From an uncultured Burkholderiales bacterium (GTDB lineage: Bacteria; Pseudomonadota; Gammaproteobacteria; Burkholderiales; Burkholderiaceae_C): a stretch of DNA of 7,236 nucleotides. The position numbers were made by a program, and so were the translations under genes. This document shows, one piece after another, positions 1 to 6,346 of the stretch; position 1 is the stretch's first letter; the number at the start of each line of letters is the position of its first letter. The notes under the pieces were generated by a model, which had not been told where the DNA came from, ran no database searches, and saw only the letters and a list, made by a program, of their open reading frames with translations. The DNA is taken from NCBI GenBank assembly GCA_903887655.1, contig CAISQQ010000411.1, forward strand, positions 1 through 7,236, in the 5' to 3' direction.

Positions 1-572
1 GGGCCAGAAAGTACACCTACTTGCTCTCGGACTCACCGGTGCGCCCGAGCTTGTCCTACCAACGCGTGGGCTGGTTTCACCAACGGCTTGACACCGCTCG
101 CATGCAAGCGGCTTGCCAGTACTTAATCGGGGAGCACGACTTCAGCTCTTTTCGTGCGGCCCAGTGCCAGGCCTTGTCCCCTATCAAAACCATTGAACAC
201 GCGAGCATCTCGCGCATTGAGCGTGCCCCCGCCTGGGGCTCACAACCCGAGGCGACGCCTGCGGCGAGCCCCAATGCCAGTGCGGGTTTCACCGACCACG
301 ACACCCTGCCCCAAGGCTATGTGCGTTTTGAAATCCAAGCCAATGCGTTTTTGCACCACATGATTCGCAACATCATGGGCTGCTTGGTCCAAGTCGGTGC
401 GCGCGAGCATGAACCCGAGTGGCTCACCGAGGTGATTGAGGCCAAAGACCGACGAGCCGCCGCCCCCACCTTTGCCGCTGATGGCTTGTATTTCCTTGGA
501 CCCGTTTATGACCCTGTGTGGGAGTTGCCCATGGCGCATGAGCGTTATGATTGGGGGGTTGTGGGGCTTTGA
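1..572 (+). CDS. truA: tRNA pseudouridine(38-40) synthase TruA, 3' part (5' end outside window)
   Basis: TruA isomerises uridines 38-40 in the tRNA anticodon arm to pseudouridine in the cytoplasm. The reading frame is open from the first complete codon at base 3 to the TGA at 570-572, giving about 189 residues. It begins with the conserved ARKYTYLL block (ARxYxY in the family) and continues with the GEHDFSSFRAAQCQ block, the highly conserved QANAFLHHMIRNIMG segment and a C-terminal DRRAAAPTFAADGLYFLGPVY block, all in E. coli TruA order. The catalytic Asp lies in the N-terminal half, outside the window. Compared with E. coli as I recall it, there is an extra Ala/Pro/Ser-rich loop of roughly 30 residues at about 225-314, just before the QANAF strand. 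I believe similar loops occur in Burkholderiales TruA, so I do not read it as damage. trpF follows 67 bp downstream on the same strand, so the two may be cotranscribed. Confidence 0.95.
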   Translation, partial: ARKYTYLLSDSPVRPSLSYQRVGWFHQRLDTARMQAACQYLIGEHDFSSFRAAQCQALSPIKTIEHASISRIERAPAWGSQPEATPAASPNASAGFTDHDTLPQGYVRFEIQANAFLHHMIRNIMGCLVQVGAREHEPEWLTEVIEAKDRRAAAPTFAADGLYFLGPVYDPVWELPMAHERYDWGVVGL

Positions 573-639
573 GTCCACGGCCCCAAGAGCCAGCGGGCTC
601 GCCCAACACGATCCAACGCCCTATGCCTGACTTTTTTCG

Positions 640-1362
640 ATGAACACCTTGCACATTCCCATCAAAATTTGTGGTCTCACCACCGAACACGATGTGGACG
701 CCGCTGTTCATGCCGGCGCCCAAGCCATTGGCTTGGTCCTCTACCCACCCAGCCCCAGGGTGGTGAGCATTGCCCGTGCTGCAGCCTTGGCGCAACGGCT
801 GCCCGCTTTTGTCTCACCGGTGCTGCTCGTGGTCAACGCCTCGCGCGAGACCATTCTCGAGGCCGCCCGGGCGGTGCCTGGGGCTTGGCTGCAGTTCCAT
901 GGCGACGAGAGCGCTGAGTTTTGCCAAGAGATGTCTCACCTCACCGGACTGCGCTATATTCGCGCCATCCGCATTCCCCTCCCCGAGCCGCATCCTTCAG
1001 GCTCGGGGCAACACAGCACTTTTGACCTCGTAAAATGCGTGAACCAGTACAAAAACGCCCATGCTGTGCTCTTGGACGCAATGGTGCCGGGTTACGGCGG
1101 CGGCGGACAACGGTTTGACTGGTCCTTGATCCCTGAACAGCTCGATGCCCACTTGGTGCTCTCCGGTGGCCTCACAGCCGACAACGTTGCTGAAGCGGTG
1201 GAGAGATTGTCCCCGCGGGTGAAAAGCTTAAGTCTGGACGTGAGCTCAGGCGTGGAGCGAGATCGGGGGGTGAAAGACCCCGAATTGATCCGTCAATTCA
1301 TCCAAGCGGCTCGGGCGGCTCAACGTCCCTTGGGTACACTGGAGGTCACGCCCAAGTCCTGA
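640..1362 (+). CDS. trpF: phosphoribosylanthranilate isomerase (TrpF)
   Basis: TrpF catalyses the Amadori rearrangement of N-(5-phosphoribosyl)anthranilate to CdRP in tryptophan synthesis. The 240-residue product is a (beta/alpha)8 barrel of usual family size, slightly long. Visible family motifs are IKICG with the presumed catalytic base Cys11, LQFHGDE at 84-90, LLDAMVPGYGGGG with the presumed catalytic acid Asp146, the FDW motif at 159-161, and the phosphate-binding LSGGL (174-178) and LDVSSGVE (199-206) segments. ATG at 640 is the only sensible start: an in-frame TGA at 628-630 lies just upstream and the IKICG strand begins eight residues in. No Shine-Dalgarno sequence is visible; the bases before the start are CTTTTTTCG. 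Translation may therefore depend on coupling or on an unstructured leader. The gene lies between truA and trpB, the common Burkholderiales arrangement. Confidence 0.97.
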   Translation: MNTLHIPIKICGLTTEHDVDAAVHAGAQAIGLVLYPPSPRVVSIARAAALAQRLPAFVSPVLLVVNASRETILEAARAVPGAWLQFHGDESAEFCQEMSHLTGLRYIRAIRIPLPEPHPSGSGQHSTFDLVKCVNQYKNAHAVLLDAMVPGYGGGGQRFDWSLIPEQLDAHLVLSGGLTADNVAEAVERLSPRVKSLSLDVSSGVERDRGVKDPELIRQFIQAARAAQRPLGTLEVTPKS

Positions 1363-1411
1363 GGCCCGCCCCCCTTTGCCCGGTTCATTTTTCACTGGAA
1401 TGCTTTTCTCT

Positions 1412-2704
1412 ATGACGACATCCTATCAACAACCCGATGCCAGCGGCCACTTTGGCCGATTTGGTGGCAGTTTCGTGAGCGAGACCCTCACCCATGCCAT
1501 CCAAGAGCTGTCTGAGGCTTACGCTCACTACCAAAACGACCCAGCCTTTTTGGCCGAATTTCACAGCGAGCTCAAGCACTTTGTGGGGCGACCCTCGCCC
1601 ATCTATCACGCGGCTCGGATGAGTCAAGACATGGGTGGTGCGCAAATTTACCTCAAGCGCGAAGACTTGAATCACACGGGCGCGCACAAAATCAACAACA
1701 CCATTGGCCAAGCGATGCTGGCCAAACGCATGGGCAAGCCCCGCATCATCGCGGAGACAGGGGCGGGCCAACATGGTGTTGCCACCGCCACCATTTGTGC
1801 GCGCTATGGTCTGGAGTGCGTGGTCTACATGGGCCAAGAAGACGTCATGCGCCAAAGCCCCAATGTCTACCGCATGAAACTCTTGGGGGCCACGGTGGTG
1901 CCCGTGACCAGCGGCTCACAAACACTCAAAGACGCACTCAATGAGGCCTTGCGCGACTGGGTCACGCACGTGGACAACACCTTTTACATCATCGGCACGG
2001 TCGCAGGCCCGCACCCCTACCCCATGATGGTGAGAGACTTTCAAAGTGTGATTGGGAAAGAGTGCATTGAACAAATGCCCTCCATGCACCACGGCCGTCA
2101 ACCCGATGCGGTGGTGGCCTGTGTGGGTGGGGGAAGCAACGCCATGGGCATTTTTCACCCCTACATTAATTTTGAAAACACCCGCCTCATTGGCGTGGAG
2201 GCCGCCGGTCTTGGGCTCGACAGCGGCAAGCATTCGGCCTCGCTGCTCAGGGGCACGCCGGGGGTTCTTCACGGCAACCGCACCTATGTGCTGCAAAACG
2301 ATCAGGGACAAATCACCGAGACGCACAGCATCTCGGCCGGTCTTGACTACCCGGGTGTGGGGCCCGAGCACGCCTTTCTCAAAGACACCGAGCGAGCGAC
2401 CTACGTGGGCATCACCGATCAAGAGGCCTTGGATGCGTTTCACTACCTGTGCCGCAAAGAAGGCATCATCCCCGCCTTGGAGTCGAGCCACGCGGTGGCC
2501 TATGCGATGAAGTTGGCCAAAACCATGCGCTCGGACCAATCCATTTTGGTCAATCTCTCAGGCAGAGGCGACAAAGACATTGGCACCGTGGCCGATTTGA
2601 GCCAGGCCGACTTTTATTGCCGCCCGTCTTGCCGCGGCCAAGAGGTCAAAGGCTCCAAGACGAGCATGGTGCACATGCCCACCAGCCTTGGAGGCGGCGC
2701 ATGA
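1412..2704 (+). CDS. trpB: tryptophan synthase beta chain (TrpB)
   Basis: TrpB is the PLP-dependent subunit that condenses indole, channelled from TrpA, with L-serine to give tryptophan. Numbered from ATG 1412 (430 residues), Lys93 in the HTGAHKINN motif is the PLP Schiff-base lysine (E. coli Lys87), Glu115 in AETGAGQHG matches E. coli Glu109, GGGSNA at 239-244 is the phosphate-binding loop, and Ser383 in NLSGRGDKD contacts the pyridine nitrogen. I chose 1412 because MTTSYQQPDASGHFG matches the usual family N-terminus. In-frame alternatives are ATG 1400 and TTG 1376, adding 4 and 12 residues. Ribosome-binding support is weak, only GGA at 1397-1399, too close to ATG 1400 but usable for 1412. 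The C-terminus runs about 30 residues past the conserved GDKDIGTVADL segment and contains a CRPSC motif. The TGA overlaps the trpA start codon. Confidence 0.98.
   Translation: MTTSYQQPDASGHFGRFGGSFVSETLTHAIQELSEAYAHYQNDPAFLAEFHSELKHFVGRPSPIYHAARMSQDMGGAQIYLKREDLNHTGAHKINNTIGQAMLAKRMGKPRIIAETGAGQHGVATATICARYGLECVVYMGQEDVMRQSPNVYRMKLLGATVVPVTSGSQTLKDALNEALRDWVTHVDNTFYIIGTVAGPHPYPMMVRDFQSVIGKECIEQMPSMHHGRQPDAVVACVGGGSNAMGIFHPYINFENTRLIGVEAAGLGLDSGKHSASLLRGTPGVLHGNRTYVLQNDQGQITETHSISAGLDYPGVGPEHAFLKDTERATYVGITDQEALDAFHYLCRKEGIIPALESSHAVAYAMKLAKTMRSDQSILVNLSGRGDKDIGTVADLSQADFYCRPSCRGQEVKGSKTSMVHMPTSLGGGA
2690..2694 (+). promoter_or_regulatory. Shine-Dalgarno sequence for trpA inside the end of trpB
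   Basis: GGAGG lies six bases before the trpA ATG at 2701, within the last codons of trpB. This is the clearest ribosome-binding site in the trp cluster. It supports the 2701 start, and together with the ATGA overlap it points to translational coupling, which fits the equimolar need for the two subunits of the alpha2-beta2 complex. Confidence 0.8.
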
Positions 2705-3567
2705 AGCTCACGCAGACCACCCCCCCCGAGATCTCCCCAGACGCATCCCGCCGCGAGCGCATCAAGCACACCTTGGACGCCCTCAGGGCTGAGCACCAAG
2801 TGGCCTTGATCCCCTACTTGATGGCGGGCTTTCCCAACCCGGCCATGACGGTTGAGTTGATGCACTCGGCCGTGCTCAGTGGCGCCAACATCATCGAGCT
2901 TGGGGTCCCTTTCAGTGACCCCATGGCAGACGGGCCCGTCATTCAAAAAGCGGGTGAACATGCGCTCGCCCAAGGTGTCGATTTGAGCGCTGTTTTGCGC
3001 ATGGTGCACGAGTTTCGTGCAAGCGACGCCTCCACACCGGTGGTGCTCATGGGGTACGCCAACCCCATTGAACACTATGAAGGCCTGCATGGCGAGGGCG
3101 CCTTTGTGAGAGATGCGAGCTTGAGCGGTGTTGACGGACTCTTGGTGGTGGATTACCCCCCAGAGGAATGCGTCTCCCTGTCTGAGTCGCTCAGAGCCCA
3201 CGGCATGGACTTGATCTTCTTGTTGGCCCCCACGAGCACAACCGAGCGCATGGCCACCGTTGCAAAAGTCGCCAGCGGCTACGTTTATTACGTCTCACTC
3301 AGAGGCATCACCGGGGCGGCCCACTTGGACACCCAGGCGGTGGACCGCATGCTGCCCATCATCCGTGAGCATGTGAGCATTCCGGTGGGGGTGGGCTTTG
3401 GGATTCGAAACGAAGACAGTGCCCGCTCCGTGGCCCAAGTGGCCGATGCGGTGGTGATTGGCACCCGACTCATTGAAATTATTCAAGACGGTGAGCTCTC
3501 GCAGGCCAGCCAGCGCTTGGCAGAGTTTTTGCAAAAAATTCGACACGCTTTGGACACACCGAGCTGA
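2701..3567 (+). CDS. trpA: tryptophan synthase alpha chain (TrpA)
   Basis: TrpA cleaves indole-3-glycerol phosphate to indole and glyceraldehyde 3-phosphate and passes indole to TrpB. The 288-residue product is a TIM barrel. Glu66 in IIELGVPFSDP and Asp77 in PMADGP correspond to the catalytic Glu49 and Asp60 of E. coli. The mobile loop RGITGA is at 201-206 and the phosphate-binding VGFGI is at 231-235. The protein is about 20 residues longer than the E. coli enzyme (268); most of the excess is an N-terminal Thr/Pro-rich extension ahead of RRERIKHTLDAL. ATG 2701 is preferred because it follows GGAGG at the right distance and overlaps the trpB stop codon. The frame stays open upstream inside trpB, but that is a shadow. 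A run of eight C lies in codons 7-9. The gene ends the trp cluster; accD starts 197 bp later. Confidence 0.97.
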   Translation: MKLTQTTPPEISPDASRRERIKHTLDALRAEHQVALIPYLMAGFPNPAMTVELMHSAVLSGANIIELGVPFSDPMADGPVIQKAGEHALAQGVDLSAVLRMVHEFRASDASTPVVLMGYANPIEHYEGLHGEGAFVRDASLSGVDGLLVVDYPPEECVSLSESLRAHGMDLIFLLAPTSTTERMATVAKVASGYVYYVSLRGITGAAHLDTQAVDRMLPIIREHVSIPVGVGFGIRNEDSARSVAQVADAVVIGTRLIEIIQDGELSQASQRLAEFLQKIRHALDTPS

Positions 3568-3592
3568 GTCTCCCCTTGGAGCGAGGGATAAT
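3564..3592 (+). promoter_or_regulatory. candidate sigma70-type promoter for accD
   Basis: A -10-like GATAAT at 3587-3592 (five of six consensus bases) is preceded, with a 17-bp spacer, by CTGAGT at 3564-3569 (three of six for TTGACA). Transcription would begin near 3599 and give accD a leader of about 165 bases containing the inverted repeat at 3593-3637. The -35 match is poor and one such match could be chance. Its position, straddling the trpA stop codon at the head of an unusually long gap in this cluster, is what makes it plausible as a separate accD promoter. Confidence 0.35.
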
Positions 3593-3698
3593 GCCCCATG
3601 GTGTGTCTCGTTTGGGTGAACACCAAACCCCATGGGCTGCAATGGGATGGGTTTTGTTGAAAGACCAGCCCTTTGATCCAGGGCAGTGCCCGAGGTAA
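3591..3698 (+). CDS. possible 35-residue small ORF before accD (doubtful)
   Basis: An ATG at 3591 opens a 36-codon frame ending in TAA at 3696-3698. A plausible Shine-Dalgarno GGAG at 3578-3581 lies nine bases upstream. The peptide begins MPHGVSRLGEHQ and contains two tryptophans; it has no motif I recognise and no obvious membrane or signal segment. The frame overlaps the inverted repeat at 3593-3637, and its ATG coincides with the end of the -10-like GATAAT. If that promoter is real, the message would start after this ATG, so the two proposals exclude each other. It may well be chance; I list it only because of the ribosome-binding site and its position after tryptophan genes. Confidence 0.15.
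   Translation: MPHGVSRLGEHQTPWAAMGWVLLKDQPFDPGQCPR
3593..3637 (+). repeat. imperfect two-part inverted repeat in the trpA-accD gap
   Basis: The outer arms GCCCCATGG (3593-3601) and CCATGGGC (3630-3637) pair over eight bases with one bulged C. The inner arms GTTTGG (3610-3615) and CCAAAC (3623-3628) pair perfectly around a seven-base loop. The internal loop between the stems is lopsided, eight bases against one. No T tract follows directly; TTTT comes 15 bases later at 3652-3655. It is therefore a poor intrinsic terminator for trpA and could instead be a structured accD leader. A smaller stem, GCCCT (3668-3672) with AGGGC (3680-3684), lies further on. Confidence 0.45.
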
Positions 3699-3750
3699 CA
3701 CCGTGAGCCGGCGAACAAACCCACGACGGACAGACTTCAGCCCTATTTTT

Positions 3751-3756
3751 AGAGGA
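3751..3756 (+). promoter_or_regulatory. Shine-Dalgarno sequence for accD
   Basis: AGAGGA lies eight bases before the ATG at 3765, directly after a T-rich patch (ATTTTT at 3745-3750) that should keep the site unstructured. It supports the 3765 start and suggests that accD is translated on its own and does not need coupling to trpA. Confidence 0.75.
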
Positions 3757-3764
3757 CGATTCCC

Positions 3765-4637
3765 ATGAGTTGGTTAGAAAAATTACTGCCGCCTAAAATT
3801 CAACACACCGATCCGGCCGATCGCCGCAGCGTACCCGAGGGCTTGTGGATCAAGTGTCCGAGCTGCGAGACGGTGCTGTACAAAAATGATTTGGAACAGA
3901 ATCAAAACGTCTGTCCCAGCTGCGCTCACCACCACCGCATGAGTGCGAGGAAACGCTTGGACGCTTTTTTAGACCCCCAAGGACGCTATGAGGTGGGCCA
4001 AGAGGTTTTGCCAGTGGATGCGTTGAAGTTCAAGGATTCGCGCAAATACCCAGAGCGCTTGAAGGCGGCCATTGAGCAAACGGGCGAGACCGATGCGCTG
4101 GTGGTGATGGGTGGCAGCGTGCACGACATCAATGTGGTGGTGGCCTGCTTTGAATTCGATTTCATGGGTGGGAGCATGGGCTCGGTGGTCGGAGAACGCT
4201 TTGTTCGTGGGGTGACCACGGCCATCGAGCAAAAAGTCCCCTTCATTTGCTTCACCGCCACCGGGGGCGCTCGCATGCAAGAAGGACTTTTGTCTCTCAT
4301 GCAAATGGCCAAAACCAACGCCGCCTTGACCCGTTTGGCTAAAAAAGGACTGCCCTACATCAGTGTGCTCACCGACCCCACCATGGGCGGAGTCTCTGCG
4401 GGCTTTGCCTTCCTCGGGGACTTGGTGATTGCCGAGCCCAAAGCGCTCATTGGATTTGCCGGCCCGCGCGTGATCGAGAGCACGGTGCGGGTGACCTTGC
4501 CTGCAGGTTTTCAGCGCTCGGAGTTTTTACAAACCAAAGGCGCCTTGGACTTCATCTGTGATCGACGCGATTTGCGCAAAACCATCGCCACCAGTTTGGC
4601 CATTTTGCTCAAGCAACCCGCCGAGGCGGTGCTCTAA
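3765..4637 (+). CDS. accD: acetyl-CoA carboxylase carboxyltransferase subunit beta (AccD)
   Basis: AccD pairs with AccA to form the carboxyltransferase that moves the carboxyl group from biotin on AccB to acetyl-CoA, giving malonyl-CoA for fatty acid synthesis. The 290-residue product has the bacterial AccD architecture. A short N-terminal segment (MSWLEKLLPP) leads into a four-cysteine zinc ribbon, with CPSC at 31-34 and CPSC at 50-53. The crotonase-like carboxyltransferase domain follows, with FMGGSMGSVVGE at about 133-144, the oxyanion-type GGARMQEG at 167-174, DPTMGGVSAGFA at 204-215 and FAGPRVIE at 231-238. E. coli AccD is 304 residues, so the length is normal. The ATG has a good ribosome-binding site and the first residues match the family start. 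Lying after trpA is typical of betaproteobacteria. A 104-bp gap with a strong hairpin separates it from lysS. Confidence 0.97.
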   Translation: MSWLEKLLPPKIQHTDPADRRSVPEGLWIKCPSCETVLYKNDLEQNQNVCPSCAHHHRMSARKRLDAFLDPQGRYEVGQEVLPVDALKFKDSRKYPERLKAAIEQTGETDALVVMGGSVHDINVVVACFEFDFMGGSMGSVVGERFVRGVTTAIEQKVPFICFTATGGARMQEGLLSLMQMAKTNAALTRLAKKGLPYISVLTDPTMGGVSAGFAFLGDLVIAEPKALIGFAGPRVIESTVRVTLPAGFQRSEFLQTKGALDFICDRRDLRKTIATSLAILLKQPAEAVL

Positions 4638-4652
4638 GCGAGCGAGCAACAC

Positions 4653-4677
4653 GGCGTGAGCCCGCTTGGGTCACGCC
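4653..4677 (+). terminator. strong hairpin between accD and lysS, candidate terminator or leader structure
   Basis: GGCGTGA (4653-4659) pairs perfectly with TCACGCC (4671-4677). Inside it, after one bulged G at 4660, CCC (4661-4663) pairs with GGG (4668-4670) around the tetraloop GCTT. This gives ten base pairs, mostly GC, starting 15 bases after the accD stop codon. The bases that follow (TGTCCACTGG) lack a U tract, so it is not a textbook intrinsic terminator. It could protect the accD mRNA 3' end, end transcription inefficiently, or belong to a lysS leader. The inverted repeat is directly visible; its role is inferred. Confidence 0.55.
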
Positions 4678-4741
4678 TGTCCACTGGAGCCCTGGCTCGA
4701 CTCAACTCCCTTTTTCCTTCACGCTCAAAGAAATTCACGCC

Positions 4742-6295
4742 ATGACCGCATCGCCAACCCAAGACGACCCCCACCACGCGCCAGCTGGCAGCGACGCAGT
4801 CGCGCCAGTCGATGAAAACCAGTTGGTGCTCGAGCGCCTGGGCAAACTCAAAACGATCAAAGAGACCCAAGCCAGCGGTGGCCCGGTGGCGTTTCCCAAT
4901 GACTTCAAGCCCGAGCACCGCGCGCGCGCGCTGCATCTGGCCTACAACCAAGCCGACCCCGACGCCCTCAAAGCCGAGCAAGTCAAAGTGAGTGTGGCCG
5001 GTCGCATGATGCTCAAGCGGCTGATGGGCAAGGCGAGTTTTGCCACCTTGCAAGACAGCACCTCGCGCATCCAAGTCTATGTCACCAAAGAGGCCTTGGG
5101 TGAGGAACTGTATGAGCAGTTCAAGCACTGGGACTTGGGCGACATCGTGGGCTGCACAGGCACCTTGTTCATCACCAAAACAGGTGAGCTCTCCATCCAT
5201 GCCACGACACTTCGCCTTCTCACGAAGAGTTTGCGCCCCATGCCTGACAAATTCCACGGCATGAAAGACCAAGAGGTCAAATACCGCCAGCGCTACATTG
5301 ATTTGATGATGGACGAGAGCACGCGCGAGCGCTTTCAATTGCGCTCCAAAGCGGTCTCGAGTTTGCGTGGCTTCATGCTCGAGCACCAGTTTTTGGAAGT
5401 CGAAACGCCCATGCTACACCCCATCCCAGGCGGGGCCAATGCCAAGCCTTTCATCACCCACCACAATGCGCTAGATCAAGACATGTTTTTGCGCATCGCG
5501 CCTGAGCTTTACTTGAAGCGCTTGATCGTGGGTGGATTTGAGCGGGTGTTTGAGATCAACCGCAACTTCAGAAACGAAGGCATGTCGGTGCGCCACAACC
5601 CTGAGTTCACCATGATGGAGTTCTATGCGGCGTACTGGAATTACCTCGATTTGATGAGCTTCACGCAAGACTTGATCCGCCACGTGGCGCTACAAACCTT
5701 GGGGACAACGACGCTCACCTATGCCGGCAAAACGGTGGACCTGGGGGCTGAGTTTGAACGGTTGACGATCGTTGAGGCACTGCAAAAGTATGCACCCGCT
5801 GAGCTCAATGTTTTGGATCCCCAAGCGCTGAGCCATGCGCTCTTGAAGCTTGGCGTTGAGGTGAACTCCAACGCATCTTTGGCGTCGCTACAAGTGAGCT
5901 ATTTTGAAGAGACGATTGAAGAAAAGCTCTGGCAGCCGACCTTCATCTGCGAGCACCCCGTCGAGATCTCTCCCCTGGCGCGCGCAAGCGACACCCGCCC
6001 AGACGTCACCGAGCGCTTTGAGCTTTATGTGACGGGGCGAGAATTTGGCAACGGCTTTAGCGAGTTGAACGACGCCCAAGATCAAGCCGAGCGCTTTGCC
6101 TCCCAGGTCGCGCAAAAAGACGCGGGCGACGACGAAGCCATGTTTTATGACCATGACTTTGTGACGGCGTTGGAATACGGCATGCCGCCCACAGCCGGTT
6201 GTGGCATCGGCATTGACCGCCTCATGATGCTGCTCACCGATAGCGCCAGCATCCGGGACGTGATTTTATTTCCTGCGCTCAAAAAAGAGCACTGA
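4742..6295 (+). CDS. lysS: lysyl-tRNA synthetase, class II (LysS)
   Basis: LysS activates lysine with ATP and charges tRNA-Lys. The 517-residue product has the class IIb layout. A variable N-terminus of about 45 residues precedes an OB-fold anticodon-binding domain at about 80-165 (VKVSVAGRMML to LLTKSLRPMP). The catalytic core follows, with motif 1 around FLEVETPMLHPIPGGA (217-232), the substrate-site KPFITHHNALDQDMFLRIAPE (235-255), motif 2 from NRNFRNEG to the EFTMMEFY segment (273-295), and motif 3 GCGIGIDRLMMLL (486-498). ELNDAQDQAERF at 441-452 is also typical. E. coli LysS is 505 residues. ATG 4742 is the first start in the open frame. It has only an AAAGAAA-like purine patch and no clear Shine-Dalgarno sequence. 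A 13-base alternating CG tract at 4919-4931 encodes part of an Arg-Ala repeat. The gene converges on the minus-strand small gene. Confidence 0.98.
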   Translation: MTASPTQDDPHHAPAGSDAVAPVDENQLVLERLGKLKTIKETQASGGPVAFPNDFKPEHRARALHLAYNQADPDALKAEQVKVSVAGRMMLKRLMGKASFATLQDSTSRIQVYVTKEALGEELYEQFKHWDLGDIVGCTGTLFITKTGELSIHATTLRLLTKSLRPMPDKFHGMKDQEVKYRQRYIDLMMDESTRERFQLRSKAVSSLRGFMLEHQFLEVETPMLHPIPGGANAKPFITHHNALDQDMFLRIAPELYLKRLIVGGFERVFEINRNFRNEGMSVRHNPEFTMMEFYAAYWNYLDLMSFTQDLIRHVALQTLGTTTLTYAGKTVDLGAEFERLTIVEALQKYAPAELNVLDPQALSHALLKLGVEVNSNASLASLQVSYFEETIEEKLWQPTFICEHPVEISPLARASDTRPDVTERFELYVTGREFGNGFSELNDAQDQAERFASQVAQKDAGDDEAMFYDHDFVTALEYGMPPTAGCGIGIDRLMMLLTDSASIRDVILFPALKKEH

Positions 6296-6346
6296 GTCGG
6301 CAGCGAGAGGGAGAAGGGGCGCGCTTTGGTGCGTTGGCCTTGGTGT

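Noticed and set aside
1376..1411. TTG 1376 or ATG 1400 as the trpB start
   Set aside because: The family N-terminus aligns from MTTSYQQPDASGHFG at 1412; the extra residues have no family support, and the GGA before ATG 1400 touches that start codon.
1916..2539. Open minus-strand frame of 207 codons inside trpB
   Set aside because: It is the complement of highly conserved TrpB sequence and looks like a codon-bias shadow.
2449..2700. Upstream extension of the trpA frame into trpB, which could be read as a longer TrpA or a fusion
   Set aside because: That stretch is the out-of-frame reading of conserved TrpB residues, and ATG 2701 has a proper ribosome-binding site and the ATGA overlap.
4687..4698. 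GAGCC CT GGCTC repeat before lysS as a terminator, with the T run about 12 bases later
   Set aside because: The loop would be only two to four bases, the stem is short, and the T run is too far away.
4634..5386. Open minus-strand frame of 250 codons across the accD end and lysS start
   Set aside because: It is antisense to two well-supported genes, its product has no recognisable family features, and long antisense frames are expected in GC-rich coding DNA.
6296..6346. Search for a bidirectional terminator between the convergent lysS and small gene
   Set aside because: No GC stem with a flanking T or A run is visible; only weak GCGC/GTGC pairing and a four-base AGCC/GGCT stem at 6350-6360.
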